From Agaricus subrufescens (lineage: Eukaryota > Basidiomycota > Agaricomycetes > Agaricales > Agaricaceae): a DNA stretch of 64,000 nucleotides. How positions within the stretch are numbered: position 1 is the first letter of the stretch; the number at the start of each line of letters is the position of its first letter. The DNA lies in assembly GCA_029945375.1 (NCBI GenBank), contig CM057063.1, forward strand, positions 124,001 to 188,000. Reading direction: 5' to 3'. Shown in pieces: positions 10,851 through 23,126 of this stretch. Both the position numbers and the translations under genes were made by a program. The notes under the pieces are model-generated. The model was not told the DNA's origin, made no database searches, and saw only the letters and a list, made by a program, of their open reading frames with translations.

Positions 10851-11913
10851 AGTAAACAAGTTGAATACAACAGATCGGGGGTACCGGTAGAGTAATCATT
10901 TCTCCTTGCTCCTTTTAATATGTTTCCTGTATCTGTTCATTGCGCGTGTACACTTTCATTTAAATTGCTCACTCTTGGCGACTCTCATTCTGGTCAATCT
11001 AAATGATGTGATGCTCGAAAAACCTCCGGGCATATTGACTGGTACAAAAAAGTCGCCAGTAAACCACATTCTCTCAATGAGCACGTGCATGGAAACGAGG
11101 GAATCTACCATCTGCAGTCCGAGTTACTTGGAAATGATTGGTGCATCGCACGACGCACAACTCGGCGGTCATAACATGAACGTCGTGTGTGTATGTGATC
11201 ACCATCAACTTGGCTCGGATCAACCTAAAATGGCGGGTCACCCGGACTGCATTTATGGCGGGCGCACAATATTCCTGTTTCATGAGGGAAGTAGTCATCA
11301 GCCCTCCCCCCCCCCCCCCGCGGAAATCCGAGACAAGCAAAACAAAGGTCGTATCATCGATACTTTCGAGACTTCAGTGAACTAATAATAATGCGGAAGT
11401 TGACGTTGATCATCCAGCACGGTGAACATTCGAAATTTCTCGATGACAGGAGGGTAGTAAGAGTCTTTTGCCAATATTCTATGTCTACAACTCCAAAAAA
11501 GAAAGCAAAAATCTATAGAATCGTTGCTAGCAGTAGCAGACATATGAAATACGATCAGACGAGCTGCATGATCCCAGGTATTCCCAATATGGAACCGAAT
11601 CTCCGAGATCATTGATGCGAATGCCAATTTGGAAAAATGGTCCCCGTTGATCATGAGTACAGTTGCAGTCATGAAATTTCGTTGCTTGTCTCGGTCCGCT
11701 GACTTTCACGGATATGTCCAAAACGTTCGTGCTTATTGATACTGAAGATTATTTGTCATCCAGGAACATATGAAAAAATATACATCGGGTAGCAAGTTTG
11801 AACCGACCTTTCAGCAGCCCTTGAGCAGCCCCCAGCCATAATTCGAGTCCCTCGTAATGATCGACGACGACAATCAGGTTTGCGCGGCATAATGGGTCAG
11901 AAAGGCACCGACA

Positions 11914-11921
11914 TGACGTCA
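11914..11921. promoter_or_regulatory. CRE/ATF-type palindrome TGACGTCA
   Basis: A perfect TGACGTCA lies about 110 bases upstream of the first reductase start (12030). This is the classical binding site of fungal Atf1/CREB-type bZIP factors that act in stress responses. The spacing suits a promoter element. Occupancy cannot be judged from sequence. Confidence 0.5.
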
Positions 11922-12029
11922 CGCGGACTCCTGTTGTCTCCTATTACAAGAACGAACCAACTAATATTTATTACTCATACATAGCTATGGATTACCTGAG
12001 ACGCACCACCACTCTCTGCCCTACCGTCA

Positions 12030-13642
12030 ATGGCACCCTCACGTAACGCACGAGTACTCATGAACGAACACCCTACCGGGTATCCCGAACCCGGAAAAAC
12101 TTTGGTTTATGATGATTCAAACACTATTGACCTTGACACTGTTCCTCTTGATGGAGGATTTCTCCTCAAAACTCTAGTTCTCTCAATCGATCCGTATATG
12201 CGTGGACGGATGAATAAAGTTGATTCTTATATGGTGAGTCAACTGATTCTTGATACACAATGTCATATTCTGAACTTACTTTCATTAAGCCTTTTTTTGA
12301 GCTGGGAAAACCGTGCGTTTTCAAGCGCTCATTAATATAGACATCTTAAAAATGCGCCCACCAGAATTGTAAGTCGCGGTGTTGGTGTTGTCATTCGGTC
12401 AGAAATTGCCAGTGTGAAGGTCGGAGATCACGTTTGTGGAATGCTTAGTGAGTTCTGGTACTTGATTCCCTCAACCAAAGATTGACTGACGAATGTATTA
12501 CTAGATCATCAAGAATACAACATCATGCCGTCGCTTGATAACAAAACGGAAATCATTAGGGATAGACATGGTCTTCCGTGGTCCGTGTACCTCGGTGCAG
12601 CTGGGATGCCAGGGTACACCTCTTTTGTAGGGTGGAAGAAATTTGCGCTCTCGAAGCCGGTAAGTATATCATTCTACCGGGTGTTTACGAGACAGTTATC
12701 TACACTTCTTTTTCTTTTTCTGGATTAAAGGGCGATGTCGTTTTTGTCACCACTGGTGCAGGTATGTAAATTCGCACACCTCAGCGAGGATGCGACTTCA
12801 TTATATCTCTTAGGCTCTGTCGGCTCGTACGCTACCTTTTTTTCTAAACGAAAGCTACATCTTCATGACTGCGCAGAATGGTTATCCAATTGGCAAAAGC
12901 CGAAGGATTAAAAGTCATCGCCTCCGCTGGATCAGAAGAAAAAGTAGCATTCATGAAAGAAATTGGCGCGGATGTAGCCTTCAATTACAAAACTACAGAT
13001 ACACGTCAGGTCTTACAAGAAGAAGGTCCTATTGATATGTACGGTCTTATCTCTTATTTCTGCGATGGAGGTGCGCATCTCTTTCGTTGTTCAACTTTTT
13101 TTTTCTATCCAGCTTCTGGGATAATGTTGGCGGAGAGACGCTTGAAGCTGCTTTGGACGCGGCACGTCTTGGGGCTCGGTTTGTCGTAAGTCTGAATCAT
13201 TTACCTCTAGGGTGTAGGAAGAAAACTGACATGTTCATGTAAGGAATGTGGAATGATAAGTGGTGCGTGATTCCTATCTCATTCTTCAATATCATGCCTG
13301 ATGCATTCTTCATTCCGAATAGGATACAACACTGGTGGTACACCAGTTCGAGTACGTGCCTCTATCCAATATTTACCACAAAAAAAAAAGACTGACAATA
13401 AAATCTCTCAGAATCTGTTCCTTATGATCGGAAAGGACATCAACATGCGAGGCTTCCTTCAAGGTTATCATCCTGAATACCGAGAAGAATTCTACTCCAC
13501 TATCCTCGAAAAATTGGCAAAAGGTGAAATCAAATATCAAGAAGATGTTACGCACGGGTTGGACAAAGTTGGGGATGCAATGCTGGCCCTACTGAAAGGT
13601 ACCAATCGTGGAAAGGCGATTATCCGTGTTGCGGATGAGTGA
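12030..13642 (+). CDS. NADP-dependent MDR reductase (alkenal/PTGR-like), copy 1
   Basis: A medium-chain dehydrogenase/reductase of the zinc-free PTGR/LTB4DH group, expected to reduce carbon-carbon double bonds next to carbonyls with NADPH in the cytosol. I traced eleven exons: 12030-12233, 12290-12312, 12374-12447, 12505-12659, 12731-12761, 12814-12826, 12877-13038, 13113-13185, 13244-13262, 13323-13351 and 13412-13642. They total 1014 nt, or 337 residues, typical for the family. Landmarks are LVLSIDPYMRGRM, LGAAGMPGYTSFVGW, the nucleotide-binding turn VFVTTGAGSVGSMVIQLAKA, FWDNVGGETLEAAL and the tail GKAIIRVADE. No zinc ligands are apparent. It is a tandem paralogue of the gene at 15610 with the same exon plan. 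Start context is CAATGG. The exact substrate is unknown. Confidence 0.88.
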
Positions 13643-15609
13643 AAAACGATATGACATCAAATCATTTGTGATAAGCTTATGAGCAATAAACTCTTCATGA
13701 AAGCACTTTTTCCGAGGCTACTTAACGTAGTGACCCACGAAATTTGTATGCGAAGTCATACAACAGGGTTTAACAGATGTACAGAAGAGTTCGTATGAAC
13801 TTAATGCTTAGATACAAAAATAGAAAAACTTTCAAATTCTGAAATTGAGTCAAGGTGTCAGGGGCCATCCAATGCATGTGGACCATATCGCCGAGATCAG
13901 AGTGCGAGCTAGTACCCGGATTATGCTATGCAGTGAGCTCTTGAGTCGTAACGACAGGAGATTTTCCTACTGGTACTAGGTGACCGTCTTTACCATTTAC
14001 CACGAGGTTCAAGTAAGACCGGGAAGTGGAGGGTGGGGCGATAGCAGTAGCGCAGAATGGAGCAAATAAGATGAAGCAGGGTTGAGCGATCTACATCGTT
14101 TTCATTTAGTTTAGTCAAATCGAGATGTTGTTTGAGGATTAAAAGTTGTTGTGCTTTTTCACCCATCTTTGGTTGATGTCTTGTGGCTGAGAACTATGGA
14201 CTTCAACAACATGATTTTTGAGCCGAAAGCGGTGTGTCGACATGTTGCCTCGATATGAGCAATTTGCTTTAGCCATAATGCTAATCGGACGTTATTGATG
14301 GCGATTCGTGTTTGCGTCGCTATGTAAATGTCCGAAAATCGCATGTGACTATGCCTCGTCCTATATGCGAGAGTCCGTCGCTGATGAGTCTTATTCAAGG
14401 AGAGACAATGGCCAAAACCGAGTCAATGTGTAAAACACCATTGTAGCTTGTGCTAAAAACACCTCAATATGTGGGAGCCACGACGGTATACATCGGCCCC
14501 GCATGACCTGCATACGTCTAAGGAAGCAATGGCAGTGCCAGACATGTCTAACGCCGTGACAGCTTAGAGCGGGAGGGACAGGCCTGTACTTGACGCTTTG
14601 ATCGGTGCTCACAACATGTCAACCTTCTTCAAAAATCACAATGAACTTAAATATATAATACACATTTGATTTTCATAAGCAGCGCAGAAGATCTATATAC
14701 ACTCAAAAATGAGGCCACAGGTACAATTTCTATCTCTTCTGAATCCTTGGATATCGTTTCATCCGTTTCTAGCCCGATTCTCGATTGACTAACCTGTTTT
14801 GATCCTTTGCCGTCGAAGCACTTGCATCAAAGGATAAGAGTATTAGCAGCCTGAGAACTAAGGACCAAATGGTGCAAGTGTATTAGACACGGCAAAACTT
14901 TGAGGAGTGGGATGGGAATCGTTGATGACAGATTACTACTTAGTAGTTGCTAACTTTCAAGTAGAATATGATAGTCCCAATTTTAGGGTCGAGGTCTCAC
15001 ACAGCCCGTATCCGATACAAATTCGAGTAACTAGGAACCGGCAGTTTAGGCCAGTTGGACAATAGCGGGATAGAAAAGGAAGGTAAGAACCTTTGTGGCG
15101 CCTGATATTGAAAGTTTGCATGTCAGGCCCGTGACTAGCCACGTTCTAAAAACCTTCGTGCTTATCAATGCTAGTCGATATGTTAGTAATCGATAAACAC
15201 ATGCTGGTGTGAAAAATCAGAGATACGAATGGTAAGTTTGCATTCTCCGCGGGTCTTGCCACAATTCGCCTCGAATTGAGGTCTCACTGTCTGAGGGTAC
15301 TAGAGGGGCCAAGACTTTACGAGGTTAACACCCATTTCACAGCCCTAATTCAGGTGGAATCTTCTCGTCATAATTGACGGGAAAGGTTATTGCTGCATGT
15401 ATTCCCACACCCAAATCACGTCAGCACAGCCACTAACCGGTTATCTCTCTAGCCTTGTCTCGTTCACGCTGATGTTTCTCCATTGCGTGCTTGAAGGTGC
15501 TTATACGTCCTTTCACATGAAAAACGCACTACTACCGGCTATTTAACAATGGCACATCGTGATACTGGTTAAATACGCTGTACGGTTTCCTTCCCTCTTC
15601 TCTATATCC
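13643..15609. other. intergenic spacer between tandem reductases
   Basis: An AATAAA-like signal lies near 13685, just after the copy 1 stop. Otherwise no gene, repeat or RNA was recognised in about 2 kb. The ACGTCA half-site near 15418 may belong to the copy 2 promoter. Confidence 0.5.
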
Positions 15610-17211
15610 ATGGCACCCACACGCAACGCACGAGTCCTTATGAATGAATACCCTACTGGGTATCCTGAACCTGGAAAAACCTTGGTCTACGATGATGCAA
15701 ACACTATTGATCTGGAAACTGATCCTCTCAACGGAGGATTTCTCCTCAAAACTTTAGTTCTTTCCATCGATCCATACATGCGCGGACGGATGACTGGAAG
15801 TGGCTCAGGTTACGCAGTATGCCGACTAGTGATTAGTGAAAATTATCACTCTGATCCCTCCCTTCTTAGTCAGGTTTTGAATTGGGCAAACCGTGCGTTT
15901 TGAAGCGACCATTGAACTTCATCATATACAGATTTTCATGGTGTACAACTTTTTAGTATTGCCAGTGGCGGCATTGGTGTTGTCGTAAGGTCCGAGAATG
16001 AGGGTGTGAAAGTTGGAGACCACATCTTCGGAATGCTAGGTGTGTTTTCGCACCCAACTCCGACACCAAAGAAAGATTAACCGATAAATATATTCTTAGC
16101 CCATCAAGAATACAACATCAAACCCTCACTTGATGATATGTTCATCCTTAAGGATAGACATGGTCTTCCTTGGTCGGTGTACCTCGGAGCGGCTGGAATG
16201 CCTGGCTTCACTTCCTTCGTTGGCTGGAAGAAATTCGCGAACTCGAAGCCGGTACGTATTTCAAGTTCTTGTTGTGGATCAACTGCCTACATATTCCAAT
16301 CAAAGGGTGACGTCGTTTTTGTCACTACTGGTGGAGGTATGCATACCCACACATAATATTGAACACACCATTTTAATACCTTTATTAGGTCCCGTTGGCT
16401 CGTACGTTTCCTTTTCTTGAAAAATTGGCATCTGAATCCGACGATTTTCATAACTTTCCAGAATGGTTATCCAGATAGCTAAAGCAGAAGGACTCAAAGT
16501 CATCGCTTCCGCAGGATCAGAAGAAAAAGTGGCATTCATGAAGGAAATCGGCACGGATGTAGCTTTCAATTATAAAACGACAGATACACGTCAGGTCTTA
16601 CAAAAAGAAGGCCCTATCGATATGTAAGATCAACTGTTTCTCTGATATGATTACCCCGTTACTCAGTTACTTTACTTTAGCTTTTGGGATAACGTTGGCG
16701 GAGAGATACTCGAGGCCGCTTTGGATGCCGCGAATATTGGAGCTCGATTCATCGTGAGTCTAAATTTTCTCTCCTCAATACAAAGAAAATAATTAACATT
16801 GTCCATTCAAGGAATGTGGAATGATAAGTGGTACGTTCTCTATATATCCAGTCCCTCGCGATCATGAAAAGTACATTTATTAAATTTGCATAGGCTATAA
16901 CACCGGCGGGGCACCAGTCCGAGTGAGTGGCTATTCTTTCCCCAGTTGTTCAAGTCAAAACTGAGTCACTATCTTCATAGAATCTGATGAATGTGGTTGG
17001 CAAAGATATCAGTATTCGAGGCTTCATTCAAGGCCGCCATACTGAATGTCGAGAAGAATTCTATGCTACTATCCCAGAGAAGTTAGCAAAAGGCGAATTC
17101 AAGTACACAGAAGATATTACTCGCGGATTGGATAAAGTGGGGGATGTCATGTTAGCGGTACAGAAGGGCACCAATAAGGGAAAGGCTATTATTCACGTTG
17201 CGGATGACTGA
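15610..17211 (+). CDS. NADP-dependent MDR reductase (alkenal/PTGR-like), copy 2
   Basis: A close paralogue of the gene at 12030 with the same eleven-exon plan and intron phases. The start is the ATG at 15610 (MAPTRNARVLMNEYPTGYPE); an upstream in-frame codon at 15559 is ignored because copy 1 begins at the homologous Met. Key blocks are LVLSIDPYMRGRM, LGAAGMPGFTSFVGW, VFVTTGGGPVGSMVIQ, FWDNVGGEILEAAL, ECGMISGYNTGGAPVR and GKAIIHVADD before TGA. The cofactor loop reads TGGGPVGS where copy 1 has TGAGSVGS. The family predicts NADPH-linked double-bond reduction of enals or enones. Both copies look intact. Copies 1 and 2 are more alike than either is to the gene at 24532, so this duplication is the younger one. 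Confidence 0.87.
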
Positions 17212-18201
17212 AGGACGACATAACACCATTCCATTGTGATATGTATTTTTGAGATTTTATAAACGCAGTAATCAATTCTTCGAGGCGGCATGTCTGAGAC
17301 TGCTTGTTGTGGTGATTCGCGAGGTTTGTCTCTGAAACCATAAGTAGCAAAGCTGCACTTCCCGCACCGTTATTGGTTTATACAGTACTTTAGCACTCGG
17401 GGCGATATGTCTAATCGACAAAGCATTTCAACGGACGTACAGTATGGATAGGGAGGTTTCATATCTCAAAAAGATCCCAACACCCAGATTAGATTTTTCC
17501 ATACAAAACACTCATCCTCAAAACCCTCACCTTGTTCGAAGTAACCACGAGAGATCCAGATTGCATAAACCAGGTAAGTAGAAACGGCGCAAGTACCACT
17601 GTCTGAGTATGTTACCTAATAAGCCCTTAGACTATCATAGCAGTAGATTGACGTATCGACCCAGTGACCACCTTGGCCATTAGAGTGAACTGCGGCCTCC
17701 AGGCTGGAGAAGGATCCCAGCCAAGTCATAGATTAATTTCAAGCCTTCAGGTGAGCGGCGCACTGATGGCAATTGCAGTCTGAAAGAAAGCGGAGACGGT
17801 GAGGAAGTGTGCAAGAGAGAGTTAGATCGTTAACTCGACATGTAGTTCGAAGCTATTTTGAAGTTTATCCATGACTTGAGCAACTCTAAACTTTGGCTGA
17901 AAGTACTGTGGGATCAAGAACATGTTGAGGTATCGCCTCGATACAAACATCTACTCTAAAGTCGATCCCTAATGATCGCAAGTAGCAGACAAGTGTCTAC
18001 AGCTTGTATCAGCGGAATATCTGGCGCGAAGGATTTGCATGAATGTGGACAATTGTACATGAAATTACATACATTATGTACTTATACATTAATGTTAGGC
18101 TATGATAAGCATATATTCATATTCCATATCTAAATGCATATTCGGTATGAAGGGAGGAGTTAACAAAGAAACATACAGTTGGCACAGACAACCAGATGGT
18201 A
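17212..18201. other. intergenic spacer
   Basis: About 1 kb between the end of the second reductase and the end of the minus-strand RD-repeat gene. The right half is AT-rich with runs of tat/ata. No supported gene or repeat was seen. Confidence 0.5.
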
Positions 18202-21045
18202 TTATACTCCAGGTAGATTTGAGTTCATTGGTGGAACTGGGGATGTCAATATCTCGAGGAACCTAGAGCCACTGTTTGGGTTAGGTGGGCGAACAGCATC
18301 TCTTGCAGCATCATATTTGAGCATGGTATGAGCTGTTCTGGGTGTGTACGCAGCAGAAGAAATTTGAGGTACAGGTAGTGATGGAGGCGTTAGCGACGGT
18401 CTGGTTCGGCGCGGTGATACAGATCCCGAAGTACTAGGGATGGTATTTGGCCCAGATGTTGGCTGAATAGTCAGAGGAGGGAGTGGAGGCACGACTGCTT
18501 GTCGGTCCCGTCGACTGTGATCAAGGTCCAACCTTTTATTCCTATCTCCTTCCTTGTCACGGTCTCGTTCTCGGTCCCGTTCTTTTCTTCTTTCTTTCTC
18601 GCTGGGTTTATCTCTATAATCCCGTTCTCTATCGCGTTCGCGGTCTCGAGCGTTATCTTTATCCCTCTCCCGGTCTCGTGATGCCCTTAGGTCTCCGATG
18701 TCTCTTTCAGGTTCATCGTACTTGTTTCTCGCATTCCCATTTCGATCCTTCTCGCGATCCCTATTCCTCTCCTTCTCCCTATCTCTATCTCTGTCCTTCT
18801 CCCTATCTCTGTCTCTGTCCCTGTCTCTGTCTCTATCCCTGTTCCTCTCTCTATCTCTATCTCTGTCTTTGTCCCTGTACCTGTCTTTATCTCTGTCTCT
18901 GTCTCGTTCCCTATGTTTATCACCGTACCGGTCTCCATCACGATATCTCTCTTCATCGCGATATCTGTCTCGATAACCATCTCTCGTTCTCTCCCTCGGA
19001 CGGTCCTTGTCTCTGTGGCCGTCTTTATCTCTCCACTTGTCTCGATCCTCTTCTGCACCTCTAGTCTTGTCTTGGTCTCTCTCCCTCTCGCGTTCCTTGC
19101 CCTTTTCTTGTTCCCTTTCTCCTTCTCGCTCTTTACCCTTCTCTCTATACTCCCTATCTCTTGGTCCTCGCTCCCAGTCTCGTTCCCGATCTCTATCTCT
19201 GTCCCGATCTCTGTCTCTGTCTCTGTCTCTGTCTCTGTCTCTGTCTCTATCTCTGACACTCCTATATCCATCCTTTTCTCTGTCAGTTCTGGATCCATCC
19301 CTCTCCTTCTCGCTCCTGTATCCATCTCTCTCTCTCCCGCTCCCCCTCTCAAGATATACTCTTTCCTTATCCCGCGAGTCCCGCTGTCTATCCCTCGAGG
19401 AATCCACTCTCGACTGGGTTTTGTAGATAGCTCTTTCGCGTAATTGATGATCCAGGGACATAGATCTTTTCCTGGTCCGTTCGCCACTATAAGTACCACT
19501 ACCACCCATCGGACCATCAGGCGTACGTGCGCTTCCTGCAGAAATTTGAGGGGGAGCAGACGCAGGAGGAACCCATCGTTCGTTTTCAACCGGCGCACGA
19601 GGCTCGTCCAAACCAGGATACATGATAAAAGTCGGAGGACGTTGGATTCCAGCTCCAATCGCTGTGTTCTTGGCCACGGACGTACTTGACTCGCCCAAAT
19701 TTTCAGATTCTGGAAGCAGATATAGGGAAGGATTCAAAGATTCTGGAGATTGCGGTACAAGAGGCGGTGGAGGAGTGGGTATCGGATCCGGCGTGAATCG
19801 TTCCCGAGAAGCATATTCGGGTCGTGGGTGATAGATATAGTGTATATTGTCGTGAGATTGGTGGCGCCGATCGTTTCTGATTTCCTCGATACGTTGAATT
19901 GATGTTGAGGGTATTGGTCCCAGCACGCCCATTTCTCGTGGCATATTGATTCTTGCCAGCTCCCATTCATCTACATCACTGCCTTCCGAATCGCCATGTC
20001 GTCCGTCTGTAATCGCAAGTCGGATTTCACCTTGAGAACCACTAGGAGGCGTCTAGGAAGAGAAAGGAAAAATATTGATATAATAAAATAATGATCATAC
20101 TTTACCTGTGGATCGGACCGGGTCACAATTCTGCTTCGATTCTGGTAAGTGGATAAGTTAAGAGCGAATTGTCTTGAACGTGAGTGGCCATGCCAGGTTC
20201 CTTCTGGGTTTATAGACCTGTGTCTTTCAGTCTTCTCCAAGACTGCCTGTGAACGATGCTCAAGGTGAGTCCAGACCTAAAGTTTCCCTCTGAGCCCAAC
20301 ACGGGACTTACAGGGTTAACGGTAGATGGATCAAACCAAGGTCGCAAGGGACGTTCTAAAGGAAGTGCCGGAGCGGTCTCCGTTACTCGCATCGTGCGGA
20401 TCTTTCCTTTAAATTGGCCCATTAGCTCTTCCTTGTCCAAATCTTCAAGCACAGCCTACTCCAGTACCATAAGACGAAGAGTACGTTAAGCCGATAATCG
20501 GAATAATATTTACCTTGATATCGTTTATGAGAAACCTGGCCACGTCCTGCGCATTCGGTTTAGGGGTATTTTGTTTGACGATCTTGCCATATATTGGCTG
20601 GCCATTCGCAAATAACCTAGACAGAGGTTGGTGACAGGCATTACACGCAGTTGAATATCTGCACTTACTGATTGTATCTTTCATAAAACTCTGACCACTC
20701 CTTCTTATGACCCTCGAATCGTAGTTTGGTATCATTCAATAGGTCTCGCGCCATAACGATATAGTTCGGTTTGTCCCCTTCCTTGTTATTACTTCGAGCT
20801 GCCACCATAGTGGGCTCCGTGGGGGAATTTGGTTCCGATTTTGAGCGCTCTAATAGGGGTGAACTAGTATTTCTCGATTTGCTCTTGTTGTGTGAAGATT
20901 TCCTAAAAGGCCAGACACTAAACTTGCTGACGTTGCCGCCCATTTCACCAGGGAGAGCAGGCATAACCGATGCCGATGGTATACGCGGCTCAGATGAAGG
21001 AGGAACAAGAGAGTCGCCATGACTGGCTTTTGAAATATCCGTCAT
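18202..21045 (-). CDS. nuclear-type mixed-charge (RD/RE repeat) protein
   Basis: Start ATG at 21045. Five exons join in frame: exon 1 ends ...EWSEFYERYN at a gtaagt donor near 20667, then blocks starting LFANGQPIYGKIVKQ, AVLEDLDKEELMGQF and AVLEKTERHRSINPE, then the long last exon from about 20053. The N-terminal ~130 residues are Ser/Lys-rich and end in a helical segment. The middle is conserved-looking with no named domain. From about 19390 down to 18500 the protein is almost pure Arg-Asp/Arg-Glu dipeptide and KE/RE repeats. Such mixed-charge domains in metazoan splicing proteins drive partition into nuclear speckles (established), so a nuclear RNA-processing or condensate role is inferred. 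The tail is Pro/Ser-rich. I do not recognise the orthologue. Confidence 0.72.
18650..19260. repeat. polypyrimidine (plus) / polypurine (minus) coding repeat
   Basis: The plus strand is dominated by ctctgt, ctctat and ctcggtc words, with the longest pure run near 19200-19255. On the minus strand these are the CGN-GAY/GAG codons of the RD/RE domain. Strand asymmetry over about 600 bases is extreme for the window and comes with probable repeat-length instability. Confidence 0.8.
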
Positions 21046-22325
21046 TCTGCACGCTAGTTGAAATAAAACAAAAGTCAAGTCATGAAAGTGGCGAAGTGAG
21101 AGTACGATAGTAACCGGTAACCTGTGAGTAGCGGACAAATCGAGTGGAATATTGTTTGACAAGGGCTTTTGATGCAATCACTCGTTTATGTTACGATCAG
21201 TTGTTCTTGACAATAGTCGCACCACAATACCGAATGATCTCGACGGTAGCGACACTATCTCGCCACAACGTAAGCGACATAAACAAAACTTTGTCCTTCA
21301 CCGTGGTTGCAAGAAGACTGTGTTCGACTTGTTCAGCTGTAAACATGTTGATGCTCTGCGCACCCTGAATAAAAATTTACGGCGATTATTCATTTAAGTT
21401 ATTGTTCTCCGATGAGTCTAGGGAAGTACCAGAATCGAGGATAATGAAAGCACCTTGTACATTTTCTATTTCAGGTCATTCTCTCGTATCATTTGTATTT
21501 TCACAAGTAGTGTTGCTCGAATCTTTTAACTCGAGACTCAAAAAAAAACGTTGTCCAATATTGACTGGCTTTACTTCGAGTGTGAAGTGCTCCTTTGAAC
21601 CCTTTAGGATATGTAAGGATGTGTCAAGTCTGATTCCAGCTGATTCAGGGTTGGTTTACATTCTGAGGATGCATAAACGTTTGAAAAACAACCACAACAA
21701 CGCTTAATTGTTGGCTGAAAGAGAATCATTGTTTGCGGGTCATGCTCGAGGCCTGAAGATGCCTGAATCCTGCTGAGATCTTCTCGACGTTCCCGGTTAG
21801 TCTAGAGTGCAATCACATTTATCCACCACCGTTGGGGCAGTTTTGGAAGCGAGAAACGCCTAATATGTAGTGACACAAATAAGTAAGAGAAGCTAGGGTC
21901 ATTGAACGCTTTGACTGCGATTGTTCGTCCCCAAAAACGTCATCCACGCTCAACTTCAATGAATCATTATGGAAAAAAGTGCTGGAGCCATGCAAGAGCT
22001 TTATCTTTCTCAAACACTATGAACTGTAGGCGTTTCAACCGTTCAGCCCCTCGTCCTTACACTAGACATTTAGACTTTCCTGTTTTTCAAAGACGAATGA
22101 CATTGATATCAATCAGACCTTCAACGTTTCAGCGCCGTCATTAAATACGCGTTAGAATGCTGGTACCCTGTTATAACGTATTTTTCAACGACGCCAAGCA
22201 CGTTGACTTAGCTCAACGAGATGATTGTCAAGCAGGCAAAATCCGAACATAGCTATATAAGACCCACCCCCAGATTAATACTGTATTGACACCGTTCGAC
22301 TACTTCCCTCATCACCTAAAGACAA
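21046..22325. other. divergent intergenic region
   Basis: This separates the minus-strand RD-repeat gene (starts 21045) from the plus-strand trefoil-like gene (starts 22326). Only short frames are present. The right end carries the trefoil gene's TATA box. Nothing else was recognised. Confidence 0.5.
22254..22260 (+). promoter_or_regulatory. TATA box
   Basis: TATATAA lies 66 bases upstream of the ATG at 22326, with a GC-rich block just downstream. Placement suits a core promoter for the small trefoil-like gene. Confidence 0.6.
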
Positions 22326-22981
22326 ATGGCTGAGCTTGTGAGGGTATTCCAAGCAGATTCAATATTCACCTCCTCTAATATGTTCTCTCAGGGTATTCCT
22401 CACAGGTTTACCATTTCTAACCGTACAAGTACCGCAAGTACTATAACAGGGGATGGTTGCTCTGAAATCACTTTCAACGAACGTACTCTTGATAGAATGG
22501 TAGGTTGCGTGATACCTCTTCCCGAGAAGTTTATTCATTTTCATCATAGTGGTCCGTGATACGAGACGGCGAGGGTTTCTATGGTTTCCAGCAAGCCGAA
22601 ACTGGTTACTGGGCTACTGCTGTAGAGGGTAAAATCGTGAGTGACCAAACTAAACGAAGTTAACAAGAATCATAGGAAGTTGACACTATGCGTAGCTTGC
22701 CTGCCCGGATTTTAGTGAGGAAAGGCAATCGAGCTTTTTTATTGTCCGTAACCAGGACGGCAGTTATTTGGTATGTCAGACTCACAGATGAGACGATTGA
22801 GTTGCTGACCACCATCAAGGTCCAGTTGAACACAGCTAGAGCTGTTTGGGAGAGGAAGACTGATGGCTCCGTACGTATTTCATTGTTGATTATGATTTAG
22901 GTCTGATACACAGCTCCTTAGCTTGGTTTGGGCGAGCCTAAGGGTAACCCTGATCAAGTTTTCTACTTTAGACCAGTTTAG
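22326..22981 (+). CDS. small beta-trefoil-like protein, five exons
   Basis: Exons 22326-22499, 22550-22636, 22696-22770, 22820-22870 and 22922-22981 join with every intron in phase 0 and of 49-59 nt. They give 148 residues ending FYFRPV. No single reading frame shows the gene. The protein has repeating blocks of the beta-trefoil style: a first block with RFTISN, a second with GFYGFQQAETGYWATAVEG, and a third with SSFFIVRNQDGSYLVQL and RAVWERKTDGS. There is no signal peptide. Fungal cytosolic beta-trefoil proteins of this size include lectins and mycocypin/cospin-type protease inhibitors (established). Which of these applies here is not decided by sequence, and the fold itself is an inference from spacing of aromatic and glycine positions. 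A TATA box lies 66 bases upstream. Confidence 0.62.
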
Positions 22982-23126
22982 GCTTTAAGCTTGAAAGAGA
23001 GGAGACTAATTCCGTATTGTTTGAACTCGATAGAAAGGATTTTAATAAATACTATCTTCAGAGTGTTAATACAGTTACCTTCAGAGGCTACCCATCAACA
23101 CTTGACGGTTTACTGGATTCATATAT

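Larger units (their letters stand above)
8678..12029. other. repeat-rich spacer without a supported gene
   Basis: This 3.3-kb stretch has only short frames on both strands. It contains the degenerate long-period repeat (8800-9960), a 35-bp minisatellite (10195-10298) and a 27-bp minisatellite (10738-10850). A purine tract followed by TGTTGAGCCAACCCC near 10470-10493 resembles the edge of a Ty1/copia LTR, and tggtggcagaac near 10017 resembles a primer-binding site. No matching second LTR was found, so no element is annotated. Confidence 0.5.

Noticed and set aside
18483..19443. Plus-strand frames made of Ser/Leu or Val/Ser repeats.
   Set aside because: Antisense translations of the RD/RE repeat.
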